From: Bog-756 sp963769905
GTDB lineage: Bacteria; Actinomycetota; Acidimicrobiia; Acidimicrobiales; RAAP-2
Direction: 5' to 3'
NCBI GenBank assembly: GCA_963769905.1
Contig: CAVYNG010000002.1
Coordinates: forward strand, 1,736,001 to 1,800,000
Length of the DNA stretch: 64,000 nucleotides
This document shows positions 52,009 through 62,129 of this stretch, in pieces. Positions within the stretch are counted from its first letter, which is position 1. Every line of letters starts with the position of its first letter. The notes below the pieces were generated by a model. That model was given only the letters and a program-made list of their open reading frames with translations, made no database searches and was not told the DNA's origin. The translations under genes were made by a program, and so were the position numbers.

Positions 52009-54534
52009 CTATTCGGCGGCGATCGCAGACAGGACGTCGAGGCGAGCTGCCCGACGCGCCGGCCAGCTCGCGGCCACCAGACCCAGCAGGGCGGAGAGGA
52101 CGAGGAAGACCACCAGGCTGGAGTAGGGCACGACGGTGTCGGTGATGCCCTGCGACCGCAGGGAAGCGACGAGGGCGAGTCCGAGCCCGGTCCCGATCAC
52201 GATGCCCACGATCGCGCCGAAGACGGCCAAGATGACCGATTCCGATCGGATCATGGTGCGGATCTGCCGGCGCTTCATGCCGACCGCCCGCAGCAGCCCG
52301 ATCTCGTGGGTGCGCTCGAACACCGACAACATGAGCGTGTTGACGATCCCGATGAGCGCGATGATCACCGCCAGGCCGAGCAGGGCATAGACGAGGCCGA
52401 GCAGCTGGTTGACCTGTTGTGACTGCGTCTGCTCGAACTGGGCCCGGGTCTGGACCTTCACGTTGGGATACGCGCCGAGCGCGCGGTTGACTCCGGTCTG
52501 CGCCGCGGTAGTGCCGTTCGTCTTCAAGAGCACCGCGACCGGCAGCGGGTTCTGGAAGTGGGAGAGGAAGTACGAAGCACCGACGACGTAGTGCCCGATG
52601 AGCGCGTTGGGCTGGTAGATGCCACCGATCCGCATGGAGGTAGGTCCGGTCAGCGCGAACCGGGCCGGGGCGGTGTCACCGACCGAGAGGTGGTCGTTGC
52701 CGGCAGTGGTCGAGTCGATCAGGAGGTCGCCGGCGGCGAGCGCTCGCGGGCTCCCGGCGTTCATCCGGAACACGACCGTATCGCCGAGGTTCGGGGTCGA
52801 CAGCGCAGTGAGTGACTGGAGCGATCCCCGGAACTCGAACTGATCGGCGTAGACCGTGGTTGTCGCGTTCACCCCGGGGACCGAGGCCGCCGCCCGCGGC
52901 ACCGAGTTGCTGATCTCCCCCGACCCGTTGGTGTTGGTGTTGCTCACGATGAGGTCGGCGACGATCGCATTGTCCACGCTGCTCGTCGCCGATCGTGAGA
53001 GCGAGGCGCCGAACACCGCGATGGCCGAGACCAGAGCGAGACCGACCATCAGCGCGGAGGCCGTCTGGGCCGTCCGGCGCGGGCTCCGCATCGAGTTCTC
53101 GCGGCCCAACCGGCCGGCCACCCCGAGCCAGCGTGCGAGCGGTCGCCCGATGCCGCTCGAGAGAGGGCGCGCCAGCGCCGGGGACAACATCGCCACGCCG
53201 ACGAAGAGACCGAGGGCGCCCAGCCCGACCAGCTGGATCGCCGGCTTGGCCAGGCCGATCCCGAGCAGGAGGGCTCCGAGCAGCGCGAGGGACGCACCCC
53301 AGGCGAAGCGGCGCCGGAAGGAGACGTCGCCGTCACCCTGCTGTTCGCTGATCGCAGCCACCGGAGGGATCCGCACCGCCCGGCGGGCAGGGCTGATGGC
53401 GGCGACGACCGTCACACCGACTCCGACGATGAGTGCGACGATCACCGTGCGCGCCTCGAAGACGAGGGACCCGGAGGGGAGGTCGATGCCGAATCCGCGC
53501 AGGAGCGCCTCGAGCCCCAGCGCAGAGAGCACGCCGAGTCCGATGCCGATGAGCGAGGACACCAGTCCCACGATCGCCGCTTCGGCGAGGACCGACCGGA
53601 ACACCTGTCGTCTGCTGGCACCGACGATCCGGAGGAGGGCCAGCTCCCGCGTCCGCTGCCCCACGATGATCGAGAAAGTGTTGAGGATGGTGAACGCGCC
53701 GACGAACAGCGCGATGAACGCGAAGACCAACAGCCCGGTCGAGAAGAAGGAGAGCGCCTGGTTGATCTGGTTGGTCGCCTCGTTGGCGACGGTCTGCCCG
53801 GTCACCACCTCGACGCCGTGCGGGAGCACCCGGGCGATGTCCCGCTGTACGGCGGCCTTGTCGGCTCCCGGTTGGGCCACGATGTCGATCGCGTTGAACT
53901 GGCCGGCCTTGTCGAGGACCGCTTGGGCGGTCGACAGGTTGAACGCGGCCAGAGTGGCACCCGCGAGGTTGTTGGCCGTACCGAAACGGGCGATGCCGGT
54001 GATGGTGAAGGTCTGAGGTGGCCCGGGGAGCAGGATACGGACCGGCTGGCCGACCCGGAAGTGGTACTTCTCTGCCGTGCCTTCGTCCATCACCACGTCG
54101 TGCGAGGTCGTGGGGGGCCGTCCCTGCACGAGACGAAGCACGGAGATCCGCGAATCCGGATCGAAGGAGATCCCGATGCTCGGAGCGCCCCCGGTCGAGA
54201 TCGCCTTTCCCTGCTGGTCCACGAACTGGGCTTGACCCGTCACCGTGCCCTCCGCCGTCTCGACTCCGGGCACACCCCGGACCGCGGGGAGGATCGACTC
54301 GGGAATCGCATTGCGGGTCGTGCCGCCGTTGGCGTTGTTGAACTGGGCGACCCCACGGACCTCGAAGTCCACGTTCTGGTAGACGTTGCTGAACAACGTC
54401 GTAAAGGTGTTGTGCAGCGTGTCGGTCAGGATGAAGGTGCCCGAGATGAAGGTCACGCCGAGCACGATGGCGATCGCAGTCAGGGCCAGCCGCAGCTTGT
54501 GGGCCAGAAGACCCTTCCAGGTGACTCTCCCCAT
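52009..54534 (-). CDS. ABC exporter permease (FtsX/MacB family)
   Basis: An 841-residue permease. One membrane helix near the start (HKLRLALTAIAIVLGVTFIS), a large extracytoplasmic MacB-type domain, then FtsX units with helices at about residues 250-380 and, after a second large domain, about 710-840. GQRTRELALLRIVGASRRQV and RTHEIGLLRAVGMKRRQIRT are the two FtsX coupling helices. It exports lipids, peptides or drugs, or acts as a mechanotransmitter. Its ATPase partner is the next gene, frameshifted. Confidence 0.88.
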   Translation of the reverse strand: MGRVTWKGLLAHKLRLALTAIAIVLGVTFISGTFILTDTLHNTFTTLFSNVYQNVDFEVRGVAQFNNANGGTTRNAIPESILPAVRGVPGVETAEGTVTGQAQFVDQQGKAISTGGAPSIGISFDPDSRISVLRLVQGRPPTTSHDVVMDEGTAEKYHFRVGQPVRILLPGPPQTFTITGIARFGTANNLAGATLAAFNLSTAQAVLDKAGQFNAIDIVAQPGADKAAVQRDIARVLPHGVEVVTGQTVANEATNQINQALSFFSTGLLVFAFIALFVGAFTILNTFSIIVGQRTRELALLRIVGASRRQVFRSVLAEAAIVGLVSSLIGIGLGVLSALGLEALLRGFGIDLPSGSLVFEARTVIVALIVGVGVTVVAAISPARRAVRIPPVAAISEQQGDGDVSFRRRFAWGASLALLGALLLGIGLAKPAIQLVGLGALGLFVGVAMLSPALARPLSSGIGRPLARWLGVAGRLGRENSMRSPRRTAQTASALMVGLALVSAIAVFGASLSRSATSSVDNAIVADLIVSNTNTNGSGEISNSVPRAAASVPGVNATTTVYADQFEFRGSLQSLTALSTPNLGDTVVFRMNAGSPRALAAGDLLIDSTTAGNDHLSVGDTAPARFALTGPTSMRIGGIYQPNALIGHYVVGASYFLSHFQNPLPVAVLLKTNGTTAAQTGVNRALGAYPNVKVQTRAQFEQTQSQQVNQLLGLVYALLGLAVIIALIGIVNTLMLSVFERTHEIGLLRAVGMKRRQIRTMIRSESVILAVFGAIVGIVIGTGLGLALVASLRSQGITDTVVPYSSLVVFLVLSALLGLVAASWPARRAARLDVLSAIAAE

Positions 54535-54535
54535 C

Positions 54536-55301
54536 TCAGCTGCCGAGCGTCCGCATGCGCTCGAGCACGGAATCAGGCGTCGGATCCGCCAGCTCGTCGA
54601 CGACCAGACCGTCGGCCAAGAAGAGGACCCGGCTGGCGTACGAGGCACCGATCGGGTCGTGGGTCACCATCACGACAGACCGCCCCATGTCGGTCACCGA
54701 AGAGCGGAGGAAGGCGAGCAGATCGGCGGTGGCGTTCGAGTCGAGGTTGCCGGTGGGCTCGTCGGCGAACACCAGGTCCGGCCGGTTGATCATCGCCCGC
54801 GCGCAGGCCACCCTCTGCTGCTGGCCGCCGGAGAGCTCGCTCGGACGGTGGCTCAAGCGGCTCCTGATGTCCAGCTGATCGACCAGATGGCCGAACCACT
54901 CCTCGTCGACCTTCCTACCGGCGAGGTCGAGCGGCAGGGTGATGTTCTCCGCGGCGGTCAGGGTCGGAACCAAATTGAAGGACTGGAACACGAAGCCGAC
55001 CCGGTCGCGGCGGAGCTGTGTGAGCCCGGCATCGTCGAGCCGGCCGATGTCCACGCCGCCGACGAACGACTGGCCCGACGTCGGCCGGTCCAGGCCGGCC
55101 ATGCAGTGCATGAGCGTCGACTTGCCGGACCCCGACGGACCCATGACCGCGGTGAATCTCGCCGCGCTCGAAGGACACGTTGATACCGGCGAGAGCCTCG
55201 ACGGCCGCCTGGCCGGTCCCGTAGGTCTTTCGCAGATCGACCGCCTGCGCCGCCGGGGCCGACTGCAGGTTTTCGTGTGATTCCTCAGCGGTGAGCGTCA
55301 T
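54536..55301 (-). pseudogene. ABC exporter ATPase (MacB type) with a frameshift
   Basis: The body from 55144 has MGPSGSGKSTLMHCMAGLDR (Walker A), LSGGQQQRVACARAMINRPD (signature) and LVFADEPTGNLD (Walker B). Its first about 50 residues (VDLRKTYGTGQAAVEALAGI, NVSFERGE) lie in another frame starting at 55301. One extra base near 55157 in GAGATTCACC (expected GAGTTCACC) joins the two. A sequencing slip is possible; if real, the ATPase lacks its N-terminal strands. Confidence 0.8.
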
Positions 55302-55413
55302 CGGCGGACCTCGCTGTCCACGTTCGAGTTGGCGCCCTCACCATGCCACGACGCCGGCGGGCCGGGGGAAGGCGATCTAGCATCGGGAAGTCCCAATTCC
55401 GAAGGGAGCACGA

Positions 55414-56034
55414 TTGACACTCCGCGTCATCGGCGCGGGACTCGGCCGCACGGGCACGACCTCGCTCAAACTAGCGCTCGAACAGCTCCTCGGCGGACGC
55501 TGCTACCACATGCTCGAAGTCAGGGAGCGTCCCGGCGATCCTGACACGTGGGCTGACGCCTACGAAGGACGTCCACCCGGGTGGGAGCGATTCTTCGACG
55601 GCTACCGGGCGGTGCTCGACTGGCCCGCCGCACCGTTCTGGTCCGACATCGCGAGTGCCCATCCCGACGCGGTGATCCTGCTGTCGGTGCGGGATCCCGC
55701 CGGGTGGTGGCAGAGCGCGTCCCGCACCATCTTTCCTGCGCTCTCGACCTACTTCGCTCCCGACGCGCCCGACGACGGCTGGACCCGGATGGGCCGGGGG
55801 ATGATGGAGGCCCTCACGCCCGGCTGGCGGGAGGAAGGGCCGGCTACCGCCGCCTATCTCGCACACAACGAGCACGTCCGGCACACCGCACCGAAGGACC
55901 GCCTGCTCGAATGGCGGATCGAGGACGGCTGGGCGCCGATCTGCGAGGCGCTCGGGCTCGGCGTCCCGGATCAACCGTTCCCCCACGTCAACACCGCCGA
56001 AGCGTTCCGCGCCGAGGTCGGCCTCGACACGTAG
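55414..56034 (+). CDS. Sulfotransferase-like P-loop protein
   Basis: A 206-residue protein of the Sulfotransfer_4 type. VIGAGLGRTGTTSLKLALEQ is the PAPS-binding loop, AVILLSVRDPAGWWQSASRT carries the second signature, and WRIEDGWAPICEALGL the C-terminal part. It probably moves a sulfo group to a lipid or small molecule. It starts with TTG 55414, with GAAGGGAG just upstream; no ATG nearby fits. Confidence 0.82.
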   Translation: MTLRVIGAGLGRTGTTSLKLALEQLLGGRCYHMLEVRERPGDPDTWADAYEGRPPGWERFFDGYRAVLDWPAAPFWSDIASAHPDAVILLSVRDPAGWWQSASRTIFPALSTYFAPDAPDDGWTRMGRGMMEALTPGWREEGPATAAYLAHNEHVRHTAPKDRLLEWRIEDGWAPICEALGLGVPDQPFPHVNTAEAFRAEVGLDT

Positions 56035-56105
56035 GCGTCGTCCTCGGGCCCGGTCGTCGGCGGGGCACCGCCGGTCGGTCCCCCGTACTGTGGTGCAGAA
56101 CCGTC

Positions 56106-58136
56106 ATGACCAAACAGGCAGCTCCCCCACCGACCGGCGACAAGGCGACCCCCACCGCGCCCCCTGGTCCTCCGGCGTGGCGCCACTACCTCTGGCCCCT
56201 CGCCATCGTCATCTCGATCCTCCTCTTCCTCGTGGTGCCGGCCACCCAGAGCCATCAGGTCACCATCACCTACTCGCAATTCCTGAAGGACGTCTCCGCG
56301 CACAAGGTGAAGACCGTCACCATCGGCACCAACGGCTCCGCCTCGGGAACGCTCTCCAACGGCAGCTCGTACACGACCGTCGTTCCGCCGCAAGCGGGAC
56401 AGCCCTTCCTCGACGAGCTCACCACTTCAGGCGTCGAGATCACCGCCCAGACGACGGGGACGACCTTCGGCACCGAGGTCCTCTCGTGGTTGATCCTTCT
56501 GCTCCCCTTCCTCGTGCTCGGGTACCTGTGGTGGCGGCTCTCGAAGGGTGCGGCCGGGCGGCTCCAGGGCGCGTTCGGGGTCGGGCAGTCCAAGGCGAAG
56601 GTCTTCGACGAAGAGCGCCCGAAGACCACCTTCGCCGACGTCGCCGGATACGAGGGTGCGAAGCTCGAGATCCGCGAGGTGGTCGACTTCCTCCAGAAAC
56701 CGGAGCGCTACGCCCGGGCCGGTGCAATGGCCCCGCGGGGCGTTCTCATGGTCGGACCCCCGGGAACCGGAAAGACGTTGCTCGCGAGGGCGGTCGCCGG
56801 TGAGGCCCACGTGCCGTTCTTCTCGGTCACCGGCTCGAGCTTCGTCGAGATGTTCGTCGGCGTCGGTGCAGCCCGGGTGCGCGATCTGTTCGAGGAAGCA
56901 CGCAAACGCGCGCCGGCGATCATCTTCGTCGACGAGCTCGACGCGATCGGCCAGCGGCGCTCCGGTTCGGGCGCGGTCGTCTCCAACGACGAGCGCGAGC
57001 AAACCCTCAACCAGTTGCTCGCGGAGATGGACGGATTCGACCCGGCGACCGGCATCGTCGTCCTCGCCGCGACCAACCGGCCCGAGATCCTCGACCCCGC
57101 ACTCCTCCGCCCCGGCCGCTTCGACCGCCAGGTCACCATCCCGCTCCCTACGCTGGTCGAACGGCGCGAGATCCTCGAAGTCCACTCCAAGGGCAAACGC
57201 TTCGACCACGACGTGAACCTCGACGTGGTCGCGCGGGGAACTCCGGGCTTCTCGGGCGCGGACCTCGCCAACCTGGTCAACGAAGCGGCCATCATCGCCG
57301 TGCGTGCGAACCGCGAGGTCCTCCGTGCCGCCGATTTCGAGGAGGCTCGCGACCGGATCATCCTCGGACGCCGTGAAGGATCCAACGTGCTCCTTCCCGA
57401 GGAGAAGAACGCCGTCGCGGTGCACGAGGCGGGTCACGCGCTGGTCGCGGCCTACTCGGACAAGGCCGATCCGATCGCCAAGGTGACCATCCTCCCCGCC
57501 GGGCCGGCCCTCGGTGTCACCGAGCAGCTCCCCCTCGTCGAGCGCCACCTGTACGGAGAGGATTATCTCCACGACTCGCTCGCGGTGACACTCGGAGGTC
57601 GCGCGAGCGAGCTGGTCGTCTTCGGGCAGGGCTCGACCGGAGCCGCCAACGACCTTGCGAAGGCGACCGAGCTCGCCACCAAGATGGTGCGCGAGTTCGG
57701 GTTGTCGGAGAAGGTCGGGCCGGTCGGCTACCCGTCGGGAGGCTCGGTCTTCCTGGGTGGCGGGGGCAACGCTCTCTCCAGCCGCCCCTTCGCCGAGCAG
57801 ACCCAGGCCGCGGTCGACGGCGAGGTCGCACGCCTGCTGCGTGAAGCCGAGCACCAGGCGGTGGGGGTCCTCACCGAGCACCGGTCCTCGCTCGACCAGC
57901 TGGTCGAGCTCTTGTTGACCAACGAGACCGTGGACGGCTCGGAGGTCTACGCGATCGCCGGACGCACCGAGCCGGAGATCGGAGCCGGGATGACGCTCGC
58001 GCCCGAGAGGGCGTCGCCGGCGCCGCCGCACGAGCGTGCGACCCGGCCCTCGAAGCGTCCCGGTGCCGGCGTGCCCGCCAAGGCCAGGGCCGAGGCGACC
58101 GGGGAAGAGAACCAGAGCAGGCACCCGTCAGGTTGA
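56106..58136 (+). CDS. ftsH: ATP-dependent zinc metalloprotease FtsH
   Basis: A 676-residue AAA+ protease of the inner membrane. Two membrane helices (about residues 30-46 and 123-143) flank a periplasmic part with TYSQFLKDVSAHKVKTVTIG. AAA domain: MVGPPGTGKTLLARAVAGEA (Walker A, near 217), FVDELDAIGQRR (Walker B), FDRQVTIPLP. Protease: VAVHEAGHALVAAYSD holds the zinc motif HEAGH near 440. The C-terminus is a proline/alanine-rich tail. ATG 56106 gives the usual length. Confidence 0.95.
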   Translation: MTKQAAPPPTGDKATPTAPPGPPAWRHYLWPLAIVISILLFLVVPATQSHQVTITYSQFLKDVSAHKVKTVTIGTNGSASGTLSNGSSYTTVVPPQAGQPFLDELTTSGVEITAQTTGTTFGTEVLSWLILLLPFLVLGYLWWRLSKGAAGRLQGAFGVGQSKAKVFDEERPKTTFADVAGYEGAKLEIREVVDFLQKPERYARAGAMAPRGVLMVGPPGTGKTLLARAVAGEAHVPFFSVTGSSFVEMFVGVGAARVRDLFEEARKRAPAIIFVDELDAIGQRRSGSGAVVSNDEREQTLNQLLAEMDGFDPATGIVVLAATNRPEILDPALLRPGRFDRQVTIPLPTLVERREILEVHSKGKRFDHDVNLDVVARGTPGFSGADLANLVNEAAIIAVRANREVLRAADFEEARDRIILGRREGSNVLLPEEKNAVAVHEAGHALVAAYSDKADPIAKVTILPAGPALGVTEQLPLVERHLYGEDYLHDSLAVTLGGRASELVVFGQGSTGAANDLAKATELATKMVREFGLSEKVGPVGYPSGGSVFLGGGGNALSSRPFAEQTQAAVDGEVARLLREAEHQAVGVLTEHRSSLDQLVELLLTNETVDGSEVYAIAGRTEPEIGAGMTLAPERASPAPPHERATRPSKRPGAGVPAKARAEATGEENQSRHPSG

Positions 58137-58154
58137 CCAACTGCTCTCTGCTGT

Positions 58155-58943
58155 TCAGTCGGCCAGTGAGTCGAGGAACGCGTCGACCGCGTCGTTGACC
58201 GCGCCCGGGTGGGTGAGGTTGGACGCATGGGTCCCGTCCTGGATGGTCACGACACCCCGACACCTCGGGAGTCCGCTGGCCAGGGCTGCGGCCCGCTCGA
58301 TCGGGATCGATGCGTCGGCCGTGCCGTGCACCACGAGCGCCGGGAAACCGATCTCGCCGAGCCGTGGGGTGATGTCGTCGCGGGTGAGGAGCGCTCTGCC
58401 GGGTTCTTCGAGCAGCTGGTGGGAGCGCGCCATCCACCGCGGAATCCAGGCTTTGGCGAGTTCCGGGCTGCCGAGGATCAGCCCCGCGACGACCTCCGCG
58501 ATCTGCTCGGAGGGCCCGTCCGCGACCCACGATTCGAGCATGTGCTCATAGAGCGGGATCGCCTCGGGGTCCTCGGTGCCGGCCTGGGTGTCGATGAGGA
58601 TCAGCGCCCGGACCCGCTCGGGTGCGGTCAGTGCGACCCGCAGTGAGACGAACCCGCCCTGCGACATGCCGCCGACCACCGCCCGCTCGATCCCGAGGTG
58701 GTCGAGGAGGGAGAGGCAGTCCGACGCGAGGTCCCAGTAGGTGAAGGGCTTGTCGTCGAACACCGTGTCGCCGAATCCCCGCGCGTCCCAGGTGACGATC
58801 CGGTAGGCATCCCGGAGGGCTGCGACCTGTGGCGCGAACATGGTCCGGTCGAAGAGGAACCCGTGCGCGAGCACCACCGCCGGTCCCGCGCCACCGAAGT
58901 CGTCGTAGGCGATCTGCTGACCGTTGACCCGAGCGATCTCCAT
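58155..58943 (-). CDS. Alpha/beta hydrolase
   Basis: A 262-residue alpha/beta hydrolase. GPAVVLAHGFLFDRTMFAPQ carries the oxyanion His-Gly, ERAVVGGMSQGGFVSLRVAL the nucleophile Ser, LVVHGTADASIPIERAAA the acid, and IQDGTHASNLTHPGAVNDAV the His. Substrate unknown. Ribosome site GGGAGGAG before ATG 58943. Same strand, 82 bases after the acyl-CoA dehydrogenase. Confidence 0.88.
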   Translation of the reverse strand: MEIARVNGQQIAYDDFGGAGPAVVLAHGFLFDRTMFAPQVAALRDAYRIVTWDARGFGDTVFDDKPFTYWDLASDCLSLLDHLGIERAVVGGMSQGGFVSLRVALTAPERVRALILIDTQAGTEDPEAIPLYEHMLESWVADGPSEQIAEVVAGLILGSPELAKAWIPRWMARSHQLLEEPGRALLTRDDITPRLGEIGFPALVVHGTADASIPIERAAALASGLPRCRGVVTIQDGTHASNLTHPGAVNDAVDAFLDSLAD

Positions 58944-59025
58944 CGATGCTCCTCCCGCTGGATGCGGTGCCCGGCCGCAGTCGCTCCGCCTCGTTCGGCC
59001 GAAGTGTAGGCCCGATCCCGAGCGG

Positions 59026-60183
59026 TCATCGCGGTGCCCGGGGCATGCCGAGGCCGACCATCGCGATGATGTCGCGCTGGATCTCGTTGGTGCCTCCGCC
59101 GAAGGTGAAGATCGTCTGGCTCCGCGAATTGCGCTCGAGCCTTCCCCGGAGCACCGCACCCGGCGAGCCCTCGACCAAGGTTCCGGCCGTCCCGACGATC
59201 TCGAGGAGCAGGCGGTAGGCCTCGAGTGCGAACTCGCTGCCGAAGACCTTGGTCGCGGAGGCATCAGCGGGGTTGAGGCCGCGCGACGAGGCCCATGCAA
59301 CCTTCCAATTGAGGAGCTTGAGAAAATCGGCCCGTACGGCGAGGCGAGCCAGCTGCACCTGCACCCACTCCCGGTCGATGACCCTCCGGCCATCGGGGCA
59401 CTGCTCGTTCCTCGCCCAGGCGGTGACCTCGGCGATGCTCCGGAGGATCCCCGAGACGGGGCTGATCGCCACTCGCTCGTGGTTGAGCTGGTTGGTGATG
59501 AGCTTCCATCCCTGGTTCTCCTCACCGACCAGGTTTTCGGCCGGTACCCGGACGTCGTCGTAATAGGTGGTACTCGTGAATTCGCCGGCCACTGTCGGCA
59601 GGGGCGTCCAGCGGAAGCCCTCCGAGGAGGTGGGCACGATGAACACCGAGAGGCCCTTGTGCCGCGGGGCGTCCGGATCGGTCCGCGCTGCGAGCCAGAC
59701 GTAGTCGGCGTACTGGATCGCACTCGTGTAGAGCTTCACTCCGTCGATGACGTACTCGTCGCCGTGGCGGACTGCGCGGGTCTGGAGCGAGGCGAGATCG
59801 GTTCCCGCCGAGGGCTCGGTGTACCCGATCGAGAAGTGGACCTTCCCACGCAGGATCCCAGGAAGGAAGCGCTGCTTCTGCTCGGAGGTACCGAGGGCCA
59901 TCAGTGTCGGGCCCACGCTGTTGAGCGTGAGCAGAGGGAGAGGGACACCGGCCCAATGCGACTCCTCGACGAAGATCATCTGGTCGATCGGTCCGCGCGC
60001 CTGGCCGCCGTACTCGACCGGCCAGCCGAGGCCCAACCAGCCGTCCTCCCCCATTCGCCTCACGTAACGGAGGTACTGCGGCTCCATCTCCGCAGCGCGC
60101 TCGACGTCGTCGACCAGGTCGACGAAGTACCCGCGCAGCTCTTGTTGGAGGCGCACCTGCTCGTCGGTGAGTGCGAGGTTCAT
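59026..60183 (-). CDS. Acyl-CoA dehydrogenase family protein
   Basis: A 385-residue flavoenzyme. IGYTEPSAGTDLASLQTRAV is the FAD/substrate loop, FIVPTSSEGFRWTPLPTVAG the mid domain, and IFTFGGGTNEIQRDIIAMVG the C-terminal signature. It oxidises an acyl-CoA to an enoyl-CoA; chain type is open. Start ATG 60183 (MNLALTDEQ). It is divergent from the SDR gene. Confidence 0.9.
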   Translation of the reverse strand: MNLALTDEQVRLQQELRGYFVDLVDDVERAAEMEPQYLRYVRRMGEDGWLGLGWPVEYGGQARGPIDQMIFVEESHWAGVPLPLLTLNSVGPTLMALGTSEQKQRFLPGILRGKVHFSIGYTEPSAGTDLASLQTRAVRHGDEYVIDGVKLYTSAIQYADYVWLAARTDPDAPRHKGLSVFIVPTSSEGFRWTPLPTVAGEFTSTTYYDDVRVPAENLVGEENQGWKLITNQLNHERVAISPVSGILRSIAEVTAWARNEQCPDGRRVIDREWVQVQLARLAVRADFLKLLNWKVAWASSRGLNPADASATKVFGSEFALEAYRLLLEIVGTAGTLVEGSPGAVLRGRLERNSRSQTIFTFGGGTNEIQRDIIAMVGLGMPRAPR

Positions 60184-60239
60184 GATCGGTACCGCCGCGC
60201 ACCCTAACAACAAGGACCCGGCTGCACTACCGTCGGGCC

Positions 60240-61034
60240 ATGGTCGACGCGGCACCACCCACCTCCCCGGCGGATCTCTTCTCGGTGCAGGGCAAGACGG
60301 TGGTCGTGACCGGCGGCACCCGCGGGATCGGCTACATGATCGCCGGCGGGTTCGTGAGAGCCGGGGCGACGGTCGTCGTCGTCTCCCGCAAACCCGACGC
60401 CGTCGCGGAGGCTGCCACCGCGCTTTCGAAGTTCGGGTCGTGCACCGGTATCCCCGCCGACCTGTCGAGCGAGGAAGGGGCGCAGAACCTCGCCGCGGCG
60501 GTCGGTGAGGATCACGACCGGGTCGACGTCCTCGTCAACAACGCCGGTGCCACCTGGGGCGCGCCCCTGGCCGAACACGACGCCCGCTCGTGGGAACGGG
60601 TCCTCGGTCTCAACGTGGAGGGGGTCTTCCACACCACGAAGTTCCTCCTCCCGCTCCTGCGTACCGCTGGCACCGTCGAGGATCCGGCCCGGGTGATCAA
60701 CATCGGGTCGATCGACGGGATCCACGTCCCCACCCTCGAGACCTATTCGTACTCCGCGTCGAAGGCGGCGGTGCACCAGCTGACCCGCCACCTCGCCCGT
60801 CGGCTCGCGCCGACGGTGACCGTCAACGCGGTGGCGCCGGGCCCGTTCGAGTCGAAGATGATGGCCGCCACACTCGAGGCGTTCGGGGACCAGATCGCCG
60901 CTGGCGCACCCCTGAAGAGGATCGGCCGGCCCGACGACATGGCCGGTGTCGCGCTCTTCCTCGCCTCTCGGGCCGGCGCGTACGTGACCGGTGCGGTCAT
61001 CCCCGTCGACGGAGGGATCGCCACCACCGCCTAG
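60240..61034 (+). CDS. Short-chain dehydrogenase/reductase
   Basis: A 264-residue classical SDR. VVVTGGTRGIGYMIAGGFVR is the cofactor loop, DVLVNNAGATWGAPL the structural motif, VINIGSIDGIHVPTLETYSY with the catalytic Ser and YSASKAAVHQ the catalytic Tyr and Lys. VNAVAPGPFESKMMAAT follows. Substrate unknown. Starts 56 bases from the divergent acyl-CoA dehydrogenase. Confidence 0.9.
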   Translation: MVDAAPPTSPADLFSVQGKTVVVTGGTRGIGYMIAGGFVRAGATVVVVSRKPDAVAEAATALSKFGSCTGIPADLSSEEGAQNLAAAVGEDHDRVDVLVNNAGATWGAPLAEHDARSWERVLGLNVEGVFHTTKFLLPLLRTAGTVEDPARVINIGSIDGIHVPTLETYSYSASKAAVHQLTRHLARRLAPTVTVNAVAPGPFESKMMAATLEAFGDQIAAGAPLKRIGRPDDMAGVALFLASRAGAYVTGAVIPVDGGIATTA

Positions 61035-61054
61035 CGAGGCCTCGCTCGGAGCTC

Positions 61055-61951
61055 CTACACGCGGAGATGGCCGGCGAGGAATTCCCCGATGGCCGCGACG
61101 CTCTCGCCCGCCTCGGGGTCGAGCGGCCCCGGAAAGGCTTGGAACACGTGGATCATCTCCGCCCAGCGGGCGAGGGTGGCCTCGCCGCCGCTCGACGCGA
61201 TCCGCTCGGCGAGCCGGATCGAGTCGTCGAGGAGGATCTCGCGCTCACCGACGTCGATCCGGATCGGAGGGAGACCACCGAGATCGTCCGCGAAGAGCGG
61301 CGACGCTCGCGGATCGCGTGCGCTCGTCCCGCCGAGGTACGCGGCGGCCATCACGTCGAGCCCAGCCTTCGAGACGAGAGGGTCGGCCTCGGCCACCGAC
61401 GCGTAGGTGGGAGCCGACTGGGTGAGGTCTAGCCACGGCGAGAGGCACGCGGCGGCCGCCGGAAGGGGCACACCGGTCTCTCGCAGCGCGAGCAGCGTGG
61501 CAACGGTCAGCCCTCCACCCGCCGAATCACCTGCGATCGCGATCCCTTCTGGCGGATGACCGAGCCCGCGCAGCTCGTCGTAGGCGGAGGTGGCATCGGT
61601 GAGTGCAGCGGGGAGCGGGTGCTCGGGTGCGAGCCGGTAGTCGAGGGTGACCACCGTGCACGATGCCGCGCACGCGATCCTTCCGCCGAGATGCCGGTGG
61701 GTCCCGAGCGACCCGGTGCAGTAGCCCCCTCCGTGCAGATAGAGCACGACCCCGCCGCGTACTCCCTCGATCGGGCGCAACCACTCGACAGGTCGGCTTC
61801 CGAGTGAGCCCGGTTCGACCCGGACCCCGGAGGGGGCCGGTGCGGAAGAGGCCGCGTCCGCCATGAAGCGTCGCTGTTCCTCGATCGACGCGCCGGAGAG
61901 TCCGGAGTCGGCGAGGAAGCTCGTGATCGCCTCGACTCCTGCGTGACGCAT
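61055..61951 (-). CDS. HSL-type alpha/beta hydrolase/esterase
   Basis: A 298-residue carboxylesterase of the hormone-sensitive-lipase family. VVLYLHGGGYCTGSLGTHRH is the oxyanion motif, IAIAGDSAGGGLTVATLLAL the nucleophile, and the acid and His follow late (IDVGEREILLDDS, MIHVFQAFPG). Start ATG 61951 with GGGAGGAACG upstream. Acts on short-chain esters or acyl groups. Confidence 0.9.
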   Translation of the reverse strand: MRHAGVEAITSFLADSGLSGASIEEQRRFMADAASSAPAPSGVRVEPGSLGSRPVEWLRPIEGVRGGVVLYLHGGGYCTGSLGTHRHLGGRIACAASCTVVTLDYRLAPEHPLPAALTDATSAYDELRGLGHPPEGIAIAGDSAGGGLTVATLLALRETGVPLPAAAACLSPWLDLTQSAPTYASVAEADPLVSKAGLDVMAAAYLGGTSARDPRASPLFADDLGGLPPIRIDVGEREILLDDSIRLAERIASSGGEATLARWAEMIHVFQAFPGPLDPEAGESVAAIGEFLAGHLRV

Positions 61952-62129
61952 CGTTCCTCCCATCCCGCTCGTGGCCGGCTCGCCTTGTCGTCGGCCATCG
62001 ACCGAGCGGGCGGGCAAGCGTTGGGTGATCCTAACGGGGGCCCCTTCGGGAAGACCGGGGAGATCGCCCTGTTCGGCGTCCGAAGCGGTTGCCGTTATGT
62101 CACTCTGAGTGAGAGACTGAGCACTACAC

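Noticed and set aside
61952..62129. Possible cyclic-di-AMP riboswitch before the NlpC/P60 gene, as seen for some cell-wall hydrolases in actinobacteria
   Set aside because: The conserved core could not be read in this gap on either strand.
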